Assembly (NCBI RefSeq): GCF_900217795.1
Contig: NZ_OBMQ01000013.1
Location: 51,490 to 115,489 of the forward strand
DNA length: 64,000 bases
Source: Ureibacillus xyleni
GTDB lineage: Bacteria > Bacillota > Bacilli > Bacillales_A > Planococcaceae
Direction of reading: 5' to 3'
This document shows positions 1-9,169 of the stretch, piece after piece (position 1 is the first letter of the stretch; every line of letters starts with the position of its first letter). The notes under the pieces are model-generated. The model did no database searches, was not told where the DNA came from, and saw only the letters and a program-made list of their open reading frames with translations. The translations under genes were made by a program, and so were the position numbers.

Positions 1-90
1 CCGATTCATAAATTACCAAACGACTTTGCAGAACAACTGTCGGAAAAGTTTGTTGCAAAAAGGATTGAGTGGATAAACAGGAATTATTAG
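1..90 (+). CDS. 3' end of a truncated CDS, unknown protein
   Basis: An open frame enters from the left edge and stops at TAG 88-90, giving 29 residues that end in ...EWINRNY. The codons read cleanly with no internal stop, so this is probably the C-terminus of a gene that starts outside the window. The fragment is too short for a family call. Confidence 0.4.
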   Translation, partial: PIHKLPNDFAEQLSEKFVAKRIEWINRNY

Positions 91-613
91 AGAACATATT
101 TAACAGGGGCGGACATCTTTTCGTGCTATCAATAATAACACTATATAATAGAAGAAACTCGTGGTAAATGAATGTTTGAACGTTGATTAAAGTGCATACT
201 TTACTACCTACTCGCATCAAAGAATTACTAAAGTCTTTAGAGATGCGAGCTTATAACCTTTGGGGCTGTACGTTAAACATACAGGTTATGGCAGATGCTG
301 AAATATCGATTCGCTTTAAAAGGTAAACTCTCACCCATCATGATGTTTGTTTGCGTAAAGAATTCCATTATCTAAACGACTTCGATTATTAGAATTACCA
401 AAAAGATTATTAGTGATATTCAAAAAGTTAACCGGTTAACTGTTGATATACCAGCTTTTTAGATTAACCCATTATTACCGTGATAAGGCCAAAATTGCAT
501 AAATAAAAAGACATTACAAATTTTTTAAGATCATAGATGAGTAATGTCCTTTCTTCTTCAACATAAGCCTTCTTTTACTTTAGTGTAATATTTCACATTG
601 TTTTTCATGTCAC
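91..613. other. Intergenic region without a convincing gene
   Basis: I see no credible coding frame here. It contains a perfect 16-bp palindrome, AGTTAACCGGTTAACT, at 426-441, and the terminator of the leftward lipoprotein gene at 510-548. The rest looks like ordinary AT-rich spacer or decayed sequence. Confidence 0.5.
510..548 (-). terminator. Terminator of the 614-1114 gene
   Basis: The arms GACATTAC (510-517) and GTAATGTC (541-548) are perfectly complementary. The leftward transcript continues into a T-rich run, as expected for intrinsic termination. Confidence 0.55.
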
Positions 614-1114
614 TTAACTTATATCAACAACAATAATAAATATTACCTTATCATCTAATAAACCAAACTCCATGTGTAAATAGTTTGTTTTATCAAAATA
701 TCCAATTGATGCAACAGTACCGTCCCCATCTTTCTTTATATAGTAATCCTCTCCATACTTATCAATAACATCCTGTTTTTTATCTCCAACTTTTACTTGC
801 TTGCTAGAGGGATATTTTTTTACGCTAACTCTGTACTCTACCAGTTTATTATTTTCTAATAAAAAATTCAGACCTTGTTTTTCATAGACAATATTTTTAT
901 ATATGTCGTCGGATTGCTCTACTTGTTCTGGTGTTCCTAATACTTTTATTATCTCATTTTTAGATGAACCAATTTTAATATTATTTATGCTCTCATTACT
1001 TAAGTCAGTAGTATTAACTTCATCATAGAAATCATAAGAATCTTTGGTTAATATCTCACAACCAGATAAAATAAAAAAGACAGAGATAGTTAAAATTAAA
1101 AACTTCCTAAACAC
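614..1114 (-). CDS. Small predicted lipoprotein, unknown function
   Basis: A 166-residue protein whose N-terminus carries a hydrophobic stretch and the lipobox LSGC (cysteine near residue 19), so it should be lipidated and held on the outer face of the membrane. The mature part has two related segments (INNIKIGSSKNEIIKVLGTP and VKVGDKKQDVIDKYG) that resemble the glycine-rich turn of SmpA/BLIP-type folds, which is an inference from local pattern only. The first legal start is GTG at 1114, with AGGAGG about 13 bp upstream, a rather long spacing. It appears monocistronic and sits left of the oxidoreductase gene. No function is assigned. Confidence 0.7.
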   Translation of the reverse strand: MFRKFLILTISVFFILSGCEILTKDSYDFYDEVNTTDLSNESINNIKIGSSKNEIIKVLGTPEQVEQSDDIYKNIVYEKQGLNFLLENNKLVEYRVSVKKYPSSKQVKVGDKKQDVIDKYGEDYYIKKDGDGTVASIGYFDKTNYLHMEFGLLDDKVIFIIVVDIS

Positions 1115-1346
1115 CCGTTCAATGTTCCTCCTCTTTGCGCTGATGCTAATTAATATTCATAATACTACTATTCATTCATCATCCAATTAAATGTTCTAAG
1201 ATATTTGACGATATTTACTATTAAAATGCTCCACATTTAACCCCACTTATCATTAAACTAACCACTAACCAGACATATTAAAAAGAGCAACTGCTTGACT
1301 AAGCATTCGCCCTTCTTTAGTTGAAAAAATTCTTAAAAAGCATTCG

Positions 1347-2399
1347 CTAATTAGAAAGACTTTTTAGATGTTCAACAATATATCTCGCATCGAATCCTAC
1401 TCCCTGCAATAGCGCAGATCCTCTGCGATACTGCCAAGGCAATCCAATAAAATAGAGCCCCTTTACACTTGTAGTACCTCGATGATGAACTAGTTTCCCT
1501 TCTGTATTAAATACTTCTTTTATCTCAAGCCAAGGATATACAGAATGAAAACCCGTAGCCCAAATAATATTATCAACCTTTAATGTGGTTAAATCTTTAA
1601 AAGTTATTTCATTTTGCTTGCCATCAATTACTTTAGGTTTTAATGAAACTTCCATTCTCTTAACTGCTTCTTTCAATTCATATCCAAATATAGGGTCTCC
1701 CTTTTTTTGAATGGCTTTACCAATAAGAGAATTGGAACTTGCTTTCAATATTCCTAACTTATCGAACCACCAAAAGATACTTTTCCTATTTAAAACTAAA
1801 GGTAAATACGATAATTTTTGACTTATCGCCAAATAAGTTTCTTTTTCCTTTGATAATTCAACTGCTATTTGAGCCCCACTGTTACCACCACCAACGATAA
1901 GCACATTTCCTTCTATTAGCTGACTTGGATTTTTATATTCAGAGGAATGAAGCTGATTAATATCTTTTAACATTTTTTTCGAAAATGAGGGTACTCTAGG
2001 TGTTTGGAATGCTCCAGTCGCAATAACAAGGTTTTTTGACTCAAAAACTCCTTGATTTGTTTCTATGTAAAATGTTTTTTTCCTATTCTGTACATTTACC
2101 ACTTCTGTTTGAAACTTGATAGGAAGATTAAATTTATCAGCATATTGCTTTAAGTAACGGACCATTTCATTTTTTGTTGGAAACCCATGTGATTCCCCTT
2201 CAAATTGCAAACCAGGTAAAGCATCATACATTCTAGGTGTAAATAAAACTAACGAATCATATCGGTTTATCCAACTCTCTGCTACTTCTCGCCCTTTATC
2301 TAAAATCAAAAAGTTTTGATTAAATTGTTTCAAATAATATCCAGCAGCTAGCCCTGCCTGTCCTGCACCTATTACAATCGTGTCATACAAACCCTTCAT
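1347..2399 (-). CDS. Flavin-dependent monooxygenase/CzcO-like NAD(P)H oxidoreductase
   Basis: A 350-residue soluble flavoprotein of the FMO/CzcO type. The FAD-binding motif GAGQAG lies near residues 12-17 and the second, NADP-binding motif GGGNSG near 169-174; HSSEY near 151 matches the FMO signature region. CzcO-like proteins are named for their linkage to cation-efflux loci, but their substrates are poorly defined. The ATG at 2399 is immediately preceded by AGGGGG with no spacer, so translation may really begin at TTG 2390 (MYDTIVIGAG), about 9 bp from that ribosome site. Its promoter overlaps a cad-type operator (2482-2497), which suggests metal-responsive control by a CadC-like repressor. 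The substrate is unknown. Confidence 0.85.
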   Translation of the reverse strand: MKGLYDTIVIGAGQAGLAAGYYLKQFNQNFLILDKGREVAESWINRYDSLVLFTPRMYDALPGLQFEGESHGFPTKNEMVRYLKQYADKFNLPIKFQTEVVNVQNRKKTFYIETNQGVFESKNLVIATGAFQTPRVPSFSKKMLKDINQLHSSEYKNPSQLIEGNVLIVGGGNSGAQIAVELSKEKETYLAISQKLSYLPLVLNRKSIFWWFDKLGILKASSNSLIGKAIQKKGDPIFGYELKEAVKRMEVSLKPKVIDGKQNEITFKDLTTLKVDNIIWATGFHSVYPWLEIKEVFNTEGKLVHHRGTTSVKGLYFIGLPWQYRRGSALLQGVGFDARYIVEHLKSLSN

Positions 2400-2456
2400 C
2401 CCCCTATATTTATGAATAATCCAGTTTAACTCTTACTTCCATAAAGTTACAATTAT

Positions 2457-2497
2457 ATAATAACCCAAAACACATCTAAATTCAAACATTCATTTGA
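2457..2497 (-). promoter_or_regulatory. Promoter with cad-type operator for the oxidoreductase
   Basis: On the minus strand TTGAAT (2480-2485) and TATTAT (2457-2462) are 17 bp apart. The -35 is overlapped by TCAAACATTCATTTGA at 2482-2497, with the TCAAA-N6-TTTGA geometry of the CadC operator also seen at 8526 and 8580. Confidence 0.6.
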
Positions 2498-2691
2498 ATA
2501 TTTGATTGTATGTTAATTATTTTAATTACTTTAATATATGGAAAGTTTTTAGAATAAAAAGGAGGGAATTAAAAGACTTATTATTGGTCATTATATAGGA
2601 ATTACTTTATAAGTATTTAGAAGAATAAAATGCTGGAGAAACTTTTTATTTTATCAGCATTTTATTTCACTTTATTTTATTTTTCAAAAAA

Positions 2692-2718
2692 GACAAAACC
2701 GAATCCCCCGATTTTGTC
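2692..2718 (-). terminator. Terminator of the amylase-like gene
   Basis: GACAAAAcCG pairs with CGatTTTGTC, and the minus strand then runs into six Ts. A second weak inverted repeat (AAAATGCTG...CAGCATTTT) lies at about 2627-2663. The rest of 2400-2733 holds no credible gene. Confidence 0.5.
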
Positions 2719-2733
2719 GACATTTATTTCTAT

Positions 2734-4185
2734 TTATTTTTCTTCTGCTCGTTTTGTCCGTCTTCTTAAGACAAGAATAAATCCGATGAAAAAAGTATAG
2801 GCCAATACTAGTAGAATTAGGTAACCTATATTTATTCCACGTTTTTCAATCACTTGATAGATTTCTACTACTTCGCGGTCTATTACAATTGGATAAACCC
2901 CATCATCATTCGCACGGATAACATTGGTTTCTATCATCCCCATAATTTCTTTACCTGACCCAATATCTTCCTCACTTATATCTACTCTTGTCGTTTTTCC
3001 TGTATTGTTAATGACTACAATCCATTTTTCAGTATCAGAAGACCGTTGAAAAGCTAATAAACCATTTTCATTTTTTATTAATTTAAATTCTCCTGCTCTA
3101 AGTGTATCAGATTCATTTCGCAGGGTTTGAATATTCCCAATGAATTTAATTAATTCTTCATCCGTACGGAAATTATATACTTGATGTGACTCTGGTCCAA
3201 CTTCACCGTTCATCGCAATTTCTGTTCCATATTGCATAACTGGAACACCCGGTAAAAGCAATGTTGATGCCATCGCTAATTTAATTCTCGTTGGTGGGAA
3301 CAATTCTACATCATATACAAATCGATTTGTATTAACGCTATCAATCATTAATTGTACAGGGACATCTCCGTTATTCAAGCCAGGAGCAATATATTTCATT
3401 TGTTCTGATGAATCTATATCTACATTTTTATAAATGTTACGGAAAATTTCATTTGTATCATTATAATATTTTGCATCAAAGTTAGCATCGCTTTCTTCAT
3501 TTGAAATTACGTAAATGTTTTCGTCAACAGCTTTAATAGCCTTAATTATATCGTTTAAAAAAGCATTTGATGCAATATCTAGGTTCGTTAAACGAATACC
3601 TCTTACTTTATATGTAGAAACAAATTGCACAACCTCATCAATCAATGCTTTTTGTACTTCCCGATTATTTAAATCCCAACGAACTTTACTATTTGAAGTT
3701 CCCAATACCCATTGTTCTTTAGATGAATCTTGTGCCCATTCGTGTTTTTCACTAACATTCGTAAGTGGAAAGTCTACCATTACAGAAATCTTATAATCGT
3801 TAAACTTATCAATTAATTGTGTAAATTCCTCTGTTGTTCCAAATCGAGGTTCAAATTCTGTATAACTTGTTACCATTGAACCGTCATATTCCTCGGTTTT
3901 AAAGATAGAGCCAAGTGAAACGATTGTAAAACCCATATCTGAAATTACTGAAATTTTATCAGTAATTCCTTTAAAGTCACCACCCGCAAATTGCGAGGAT
4001 TCTGTTGGATCTATATTGTAATCATTTTCACCTGTAGCATTGAAATAACGGTCTACTAATAAATCATATATACTTTCATCTGCAATTGTTTTTGTTTCTT
4101 CTGCATTTGCGATGGGTGTTGCTGTAAACGAAGCAGCGAGTAACATAGAGGCTGCTGATAAACAAATCCATTTCTTTAATCTCAA
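2734..4185 (-). CDS. Membrane-anchored GH13 alpha-amylase-like protein, probably a pseudoenzyme
   Basis: A 483-residue protein with a Sec signal peptide (about residues 1-28, ending ANA), an alpha-amylase-type barrel, a beta domain and a C-terminal transmembrane helix (about 450-472) followed by RRRTKR, giving an extracellular anchored enzyme fold. Region IV, usually FxxNHD, reads MIDSVNTNRF. Region II, usually GFRxDxxKH, reads GIRLTNLDIA, so the nucleophile Asp is replaced by Thr. A Glu remains in region III (SNEES). With both Asp residues lost, hydrolysis by the GH13 mechanism is not expected; binding or scaffolding is an inference. Its promoter (4488-4522) carries the same tandem box as the copper and redox genes and is divergent from ctaG. 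Confidence 0.8.
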   Translation of the reverse strand: MRLKKWICLSAASMLLAASFTATPIANAEETKTIADESIYDLLVDRYFNATGENDYNIDPTESSQFAGGDFKGITDKISVISDMGFTIVSLGSIFKTEEYDGSMVTSYTEFEPRFGTTEEFTQLIDKFNDYKISVMVDFPLTNVSEKHEWAQDSSKEQWVLGTSNSKVRWDLNNREVQKALIDEVVQFVSTYKVRGIRLTNLDIASNAFLNDIIKAIKAVDENIYVISNEESDANFDAKYYNDTNEIFRNIYKNVDIDSSEQMKYIAPGLNNGDVPVQLMIDSVNTNRFVYDVELFPPTRIKLAMASTLLLPGVPVMQYGTEIAMNGEVGPESHQVYNFRTDEELIKFIGNIQTLRNESDTLRAGEFKLIKNENGLLAFQRSSDTEKWIVVINNTGKTTRVDISEEDIGSGKEIMGMIETNVIRANDDGVYPIVIDREVVEIYQVIEKRGINIGYLILLVLAYTFFIGFILVLRRRTKRAEEK

Positions 4186-4487
4186 AATTATTTTCCTCTC
4201 TCAACTAGCTATCATAATTAAACATATAAAAAGATAATACTGCTGTTTTTTAATTAGGGTAATGAATTAAAATTACTATGAATATATAGGAACTTGATTT
4301 GTTCCTAATATTTCATTTTCGAGTAGTCCTCCCTCTGTATTACCTCCGATTTTTGATTTTGTCTACACTTTTTTTCATAGTTGCTTCTTCTTGAATTGAA
4401 CGTCCTGAAAGTGTAAAAGGTGTAATTTATAAAATAAATCCTATTATAGCGTTTACCCTACCATTTCCCTATTCAAATTCAGCATTT

Positions 4488-4522
4488 ATTATAGCAATTA
4501 AATATGAATTTTTTATGCAGAA
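4488..4522 (-). promoter_or_regulatory. Tandem-box promoter for the amylase-like gene
   Basis: Read on the minus strand: TCTGCATA, 3 bp, AATTCATA, then exactly 9 bp, then TATAAT (4488-4493). The two CATA cores are 11 bp apart. The same layout occurs at eight other promoters in this window. The leader to the 4185 start would be about 300 nt. Confidence 0.65.
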
Positions 4523-4560
4523 ATTTATTCTTTTGACCTCTATGGAGTTAAAATTTCCTA

Positions 4561-4595
4561 TTCTTCATAATTATTGCATATTTTTCGATTATACT
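4561..4595 (+). promoter_or_regulatory. Tandem-box promoter of ctaG
   Basis: TCTTCATA, 3 bp, ATTGCATA (ending 4580), 9 bp, TATACT (4590-4595). It is arranged back to back with the leftward box promoter at 4488-4522, so the two genes appear to be co-controlled. The rest of 4186-4725 shows only spacer. Confidence 0.65.
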
Positions 4596-4725
4596 AATTA
4601 GAAAATTTACTACTAAAAAAGGACAATGAGCACCAAGATTTCTTTATTACACAGTAGGATTTTATATAATAGTTCATTACTTATAATAGTAAAGATTATA
4701 TTTAGGAGTTAAAGGGAGTGAGGTT

Positions 4726-5652
4726 ATGCCGTTAAGTATATTCGGTTTTCAGGCATTATGGAGTCCGTATTTAATAGGAATTATTGTTTGTTTAATTATC
4801 GTTTATTTTTTGGTTACTGTTGTTTGGAGGAAACACTTCAAAGTTAGTGAATCTCTAAAAAAGAGTGAGGTTATCTATTTTCTAATCGGTATGATTACTT
4901 TTTATATCATTAAGGGATCTCCAGTGGATGTAACTTCACTAATCTTGTTTACAATGCACATGGTTCAAATGGTATTTCTACTATTCGTATTGCCAATTTT
5001 CATTATTATGGGTATACCATGGTGGATTTGGAAATTAATTATAGAAGCACCTGTTGTAGGAAAGATTTTTAAATACTGTACCTTGCCAGTAGTTTCTGTT
5101 TTAGTGTTCACTTTTACGTTTTCTATATATCATATACCATCTGTGTTTGATACGATTAAAACCGATTCAACATTCCATGGTTTAGTCACATTAGTGCTGT
5201 TCCTCTCAGCGTTCTTTATGTATTGGCCATTAGTTAATACCGTTCCTGGGCAACCTCAAATGAAAGGGCTTTATAAAATTGGATACATCATTGCAACTGC
5301 TATAGCTATTACACCTGCATGTGCAATCATAGTTTTCTCAAAAGAACCTTTGTATTCTACATATACTGATGGTGAAATGTGGTTAAAGGCGATGGCACTT
5401 TGTGTTCCAGTTAGCACTTTATCAAACATTTCCATTACTATATCTGGACCTGAATTATTTACAAATTTATCACCGATTAGTGATCAACAAATGGGTGGGG
5501 TATTGATGAAGATTATGCAGGAAATTATCTTAGGAACTTTATTAGTCATTGTGTTCCGCCAATGGTGGCGAGATGAACATGTGAATGAAGAACAAATAAC
5601 TGAAAATGCACTAAAAGAATTTCAAGCGAAAAAAAGAGAACAACAATATTAA
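4726..5652 (+). CDS. ctaG: Cytochrome c oxidase assembly factor CtaG (caa3 type)
   Basis: A 308-residue polytopic membrane protein with about seven hydrophobic helices, matching the Bacillus CtaG (caa3_CtaG) family. CtaG is needed for assembly of caa3 oxidase, probably for delivery of copper to the CuB site. Histidines in membrane segments (for example TMHMVQM and SIYHIPSVF) fit the family. The start ATG follows GGGAGTGAGGTT. The gene stands alone on the plus strand between a divergent amylase-like gene and the convergent cadA, and ends at a strong bidirectional terminator. Its promoter carries the tandem box shared with the PCYCGC, multicopper oxidase and YdhK genes, which ties it to envelope copper handling. 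Confidence 0.9.
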   Translation: MPLSIFGFQALWSPYLIGIIVCLIIVYFLVTVVWRKHFKVSESLKKSEVIYFLIGMITFYIIKGSPVDVTSLILFTMHMVQMVFLLFVLPIFIIMGIPWWIWKLIIEAPVVGKIFKYCTLPVVSVLVFTFTFSIYHIPSVFDTIKTDSTFHGLVTLVLFLSAFFMYWPLVNTVPGQPQMKGLYKIGYIIATAIAITPACAIIVFSKEPLYSTYTDGEMWLKAMALCVPVSTLSNISITISGPELFTNLSPISDQQMGGVLMKIMQEIILGTLLVIVFRQWWRDEHVNEEQITENALKEFQAKKREQQY

Positions 5653-5684
5653 GACTCCATATTACCCTTACAAATAAATCCATT

Positions 5685-5719
5685 AAAAAGGGCTTTCAAA
5701 ATTTTTGAAAGCCCTTTTT
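5685..5719. terminator. Bidirectional terminator between ctaG and cadA
   Basis: A nearly perfect hairpin, AAAAAGGGCTTTCAAAA paired with TTTTGAAAGCCCTTTTT, with A and T tracts on both flanks. It serves both convergent genes. Confidence 0.85.
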
Positions 5720-5721
5720 CT

Positions 5722-8145
5722 TTATTCCTTTACTCGCATAAGTCTTAAGCTATTTAATGATACTAAAAGTGTTGCCCCCATATCTGAAAGAATAGCAATC
5801 CAAAGCGTTAACCAACCTGGGATAACTAAAAGTAAAGCAAGCAATTTAATACCGATTGCAAAGGCAATATTAACTTTGATTATATTTAAGGCTTTACGGC
5901 TCAATTTCACAGTGAATGGAAGTTTCCTTAAATCATCTCCCATTAACGCAACGTCTGCAGTTTCTAACGCAGTATCTGTACCAGCGCCACCCATTGCAAT
6001 ACCCACTGTAGAAGCGGCTAATGCTGGAGCATCATTTACACCGTCTCCTACCATTGCTACGTTTCCATATTGAGATCTTAATTGTTTAATAAAACTTAAT
6101 TTATCCTCGGGCATTAATTCTGCTCGTATTTCTGTTACCCCAACATGGCTACCGATCGCTTTCGCAGTACCTTTGTTATCACCCGTTAGCATAATTGTTT
6201 TTTGAATGCCAAGTTGGTGCAACTTATTAATTACTTCTTTACTTGATTCACGGACTTCATCAGCTACCGCAATAACACCTAATATTTCATGCTCGGTTCC
6301 AATGACCATTGCAGTTTTACCTTGATTTTGAAGTTCCGCTACATCTCTTTCAATATTATTATTAAAGTTTGTAGATGCCATATCCTTAAATAGTTTCGGA
6401 CTTCCAATATAATAAGTTGTTCCTCCAACAGTACCCATTATTCCCTTACCTGTGATGGAAGTGAAGTCTTCTACTACGACATCAGAATAGGAGATAGAAT
6501 TATTTTCTGCTTTTTTAATAATTGCTGTAGCGAGTGGATGTTGTGAACGAGTTTCTAAAGCCGTAATCACTGCAAGTAAGTCTTTTTCGTTTACGTTTTC
6601 TCCAAACACTTTATAATCCGTTACAACTGGAACACCTTTTGTTAAAGTACCTGTTTTATCAAATGCAATTGCTTTTAAAGCACCCATTTCTTCTAAATAA
6701 ACTCCACCTTTGATAAGGATACCTTTTTTCGCTGCATTTCCGATTGCCGAAACAATAGAAATCGGTGTGGAAATTACGAGTGCACAAGGACAACCAACAA
6801 CTAGGACGGATAATCCTTGGTAAACCCAAGTTCCCCAACTGCCATCAAAGAATAGAGGTGGCACCACCGCTACTAATCCAGCAATCACCATAATAATTGG
6901 TGTATAGTACTTCGCAAATTTATCAACAAACGCCTGAGATGGTGCTCGTTCAGCTTGTGCTTCTTCTACAAGTTCAATAATTTTTGAAATTGTTGTATCT
7001 TCAACTAATTTTGTTATTTTCACTTCAAGCAGGCCCTCTTCATTTAACGTCCCTGCAAACACTTCTTCATCTACAGTTTTGCTAACTGGAACGGACTCAC
7101 CTGTGATTGCTGCTTGGTTTACAGAGGAATAACCTTTAACAACAACACCATCCATCGCGATTTTCTGACCAGGTTTTACAATCATGATGTCACCAACTGC
7201 AATCTCATCTACATGGATCAATAATTCCTGACCGTTTCGTCGAACGAGTGCTTCTTTTGGTGCAATATCCATTAACGAACGAATGGATTGTCTTGCTCGA
7301 TCCATTGAGAATCGTTCAAGTGCTTCACTAATTGCAAATAGAATGACTACGACTGATGCTTCTGCCCATTCTCCAATGAACGCTGCACCTATTACTGCCA
7401 CTGTCATAAGTGTTTTCATGTCAAAATCAAGTCGTCGCAGATTTTGTAAACCGACTTTAAAGAGAGAGAATCCCCCAATTACAATCGATGCGATAAACAG
7501 TAACGAAGTAATAAGGTTTTCTTCCCCATTTACGAATTGTGAGAGATAACCGAAGACAATGAATAAACCAGCGTATAGTAAAGTACTGTGCTTTTTGTAA
7601 AACGGTACTTTTGCTTCTTTAACCTCATTATTCTCTTGCTTTATTTCCCCACTTTGTCGAACTGGTTTATCGGGTAGCACCTTAAGATTCTCGAATGCAC
7701 CTGCTTTTTCTAATTCTTCAATAGTAGCTTCTCCTACAACACTAATTTTAGAAGCTCCAAAATTTACTTTTGCATCTTGTACTCCTGGGATTTCTTTTAC
7801 GTTTCGCTCAAACTTTCCTGCACAGTTGGCACAGGAGAAGCCTTCTACTCGAAAGACACTTTTTGCTTCCTCAAATGCTTGAGGTGCAACTGGTTGAGGG
7901 GTTGCTTGTCGTTTTGGCTTTTCTGGTGTAACTTTTAAATTTTCAAAGGCACCAGCCTTTTCTAATTCTTCTACGGATGCGTCACCATATACGCTGATTT
8001 TAGAAGCACCAAAGTTTACTTTAGCATCTTGGACTCCAGGTATTTCTTTTACATTTCTTTCAAATTTCCCTGCACAGTTTGCACAAGAGAAACCCTCAAC
8101 TCTAAAGACCTTTTTGTCCTTTAGCTCTTCTGCTGCATTACTCAA
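5722..8145 (-). CDS. cadA: Cadmium/zinc-exporting P-type ATPase CadA
   Basis: A P1B-type ATPase of 807 residues that pumps Cd(II), Zn(II) and Pb(II) out of the cytoplasm. It has two near-identical N-terminal HMA domains (each [20 protein letters not shown]), then membrane helices, the CPC motif in GCPCALV, the phosphorylation motif DKTGTL and the hinge GDGVNDAP. The two-copy HMA duplication is so similar that it looks recent. The frame stays open up to 8208 inside cadC, but a TTG at 8145 preceded by GAAGGTG at 6-bp spacing gives the expected [14 protein letters not shown] start and an 8-bp overlap with cadC, typical of cadCA coupling. Expression should follow the CadC-controlled promoter at 8526-8595. 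Confidence 0.95.
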   Translation of the reverse strand: MSNAAEELKDKKVFRVEGFSCANCAGKFERNVKEIPGVQDAKVNFGASKISVYGDASVEELEKAGAFENLKVTPEKPKRQATPQPVAPQAFEEAKSVFRVEGFSCANCAGKFERNVKEIPGVQDAKVNFGASKISVVGEATIEELEKAGAFENLKVLPDKPVRQSGEIKQENNEVKEAKVPFYKKHSTLLYAGLFIVFGYLSQFVNGEENLITSLLFIASIVIGGFSLFKVGLQNLRRLDFDMKTLMTVAVIGAAFIGEWAEASVVVILFAISEALERFSMDRARQSIRSLMDIAPKEALVRRNGQELLIHVDEIAVGDIMIVKPGQKIAMDGVVVKGYSSVNQAAITGESVPVSKTVDEEVFAGTLNEEGLLEVKITKLVEDTTISKIIELVEEAQAERAPSQAFVDKFAKYYTPIIMVIAGLVAVVPPLFFDGSWGTWVYQGLSVLVVGCPCALVISTPISIVSAIGNAAKKGILIKGGVYLEEMGALKAIAFDKTGTLTKGVPVVTDYKVFGENVNEKDLLAVITALETRSQHPLATAIIKKAENNSISYSDVVVEDFTSITGKGIMGTVGGTTYYIGSPKLFKDMASTNFNNNIERDVAELQNQGKTAMVIGTEHEILGVIAVADEVRESSKEVINKLHQLGIQKTIMLTGDNKGTAKAIGSHVGVTEIRAELMPEDKLSFIKQLRSQYGNVAMVGDGVNDAPALAASTVGIAMGGAGTDTALETADVALMGDDLRKLPFTVKLSRKALNIIKVNIAFAIGIKLLALLLVIPGWLTLWIAILSDMGATLLVSLNSLRLMRVKE

Positions 8146-8503
8146 CTCGAACACCTTCTCTTTGGTGAGCAAAAGCAACTTCAATAAGTTGCTTAACATG
8201 ATCATCATCTAACGAATAGTAGACTAATTTTCCTTCTTTACGATATTTAGCTATTCCTAAGTTTTTTAACAATCTTAAATGATGAGATGCCGTAGCAGTT
8301 GTTGCTCCAACAATATTTGCAACATCACATACGCATAGCTCTTCTTGTGATAACGCATAAGCAATTTTAATCCTTGTATCATCTGACAATGCTTTAAAAA
8401 TTTTAGCTACTTCAAATGGATTTTCCTTAGATAGTTTATTTTGAATTGATGTTACATTTCCTTCGTTTATACAAGTGATTTCACATACATCTTTTTCTTT
8501 CAT
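8138..8503 (-). CDS. cadC: CadC, ArsR/SmtB-family cadmium-responsive repressor
   Basis: A 121-residue winged-helix repressor closely resembling CadC of plasmid pI258. The N-terminal CEITC and the ELCVCDVAN motif on the alpha-3 helix supply the four thiolates of the CadC metal site; [13 protein letters not shown] is the recognition helix. Metal binding releases DNA. The frame could start at GTG 8515, but ATG 8503 follows GAGAGGTGG at 8-bp spacing and gives the family-typical MKEKDVCEI start, so I chose it. It is the first gene of cadC-cadA and probably represses its own promoter through two operators. Confidence 0.95.
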   Translation of the reverse strand: MKEKDVCEITCINEGNVTSIQNKLSKENPFEVAKIFKALSDDTRIKIAYALSQEELCVCDVANIVGATTATASHHLRLLKNLGIAKYRKEGKLVYYSLDDDHVKQLIEVAFAHQREGVRVE

Positions 8504-8525
8504 CAAATTTTCCACCTCTCAATAT

Positions 8526-8595
8526 TCAAATAAACGTTTGACTGTTTATATATTATTTTATGCTTCATCATTCAAATAGTCAAATGTACATTTGA
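8526..8595 (-). promoter_or_regulatory. cadCA promoter with two CadC operators
   Basis: The minus strand shows TTGACT (8578-8583), 17 bp, TAAAAT (8555-8560). A perfect palindrome, TCAAATGTACATTTGA (8580-8595), covers the -35 and a second, TCAAATAAACGTTTGA (8526-8541), lies just downstream of the -10. Both have TCAAA-N6-TTTGA, the core of the pI258 cad operator. Confidence 0.85.
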
Positions 8596-8699
8596 TTTAA
8601 ATTTATGTATTGTATGAATAAAAAAATTGAAATTCCACTATATAAAAAAGCCTTTATAGTATTTGCAATTTTTGATTAGACAATAAAAATAAAGAAAAA

Positions 8700-8722
8700 A
8701 GCCCTCTTTAAATAAAAGGGCT
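8700..8722 (-). terminator. Terminator of the 8735-8965 gene
   Basis: AGCCCT pairs with AGGGCT. The leftward transcript then enters a run of six Ts. Confidence 0.7.
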
Positions 8723-8734
8723 AATCGTGGCAAG

Positions 8735-8965
8735 TTATTTAGATGTTTTCCGATTCATAATAGCTGGCTTCGGGTCTATTGGACTTTCATCATCATGTGG
8801 AAACAATTTATAAGCAAGGATTCCAGATAATAAAGTAGTACTAATAATAATCAACGGTCTATGATCAGTTGGAACATCTTGATAATAATTATTTAACATA
8901 TAAATTCCTACTATAGCTACAATAACCATTGTTGGAATTACAAATTTCAAACGTCGTTTCTCCAT
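8735..8965 (-). CDS. Small two-helix membrane protein, unknown function
   Basis: A 76-residue protein with two predicted membrane helices (about residues 7-24 and 37-54) and a charged tail (FPHDDESPIDPKP). ATG 8965 follows AAGGAAGTG at 6-bp spacing and is preferred to an in-frame GTG three codons upstream. It lies between the cad operon and czcD, both leftward, but has its own terminator. I do not recognise the family; location suggests a link to metal stress only by association. Confidence 0.65.
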   Translation of the reverse strand: MEKRRLKFVIPTMVIVAIVGIYMLNNYYQDVPTDHRPLIIISTTLLSGILAYKLFPHDDESPIDPKPAIMNRKTSK

Positions 8966-9169
8966 GTATATCACTTCCTTAATTATTGATCATTTAAATA
9001 TATAATCAAAACAGTGTCATTTTAATAATAACAAGGTTTACTAATTACAGAAGTGCATTAGTTGACAGAATTCGGAACTTTTTAAATAAACTCATTCTCC
9101 TCCAATTTATAAATAGGTGAACCAATTTTATATATAAATTTATTCCATGGATTATTCATTTTTTCACTC

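Noticed and set aside
2560..2625. AAAAGGAGGGAATT on the plus strand followed by a short peptide-like reading (RLIIGHYIGITL)
   Set aside because: No start codon at the right distance and only 12 codons; at most a decayed gene end.
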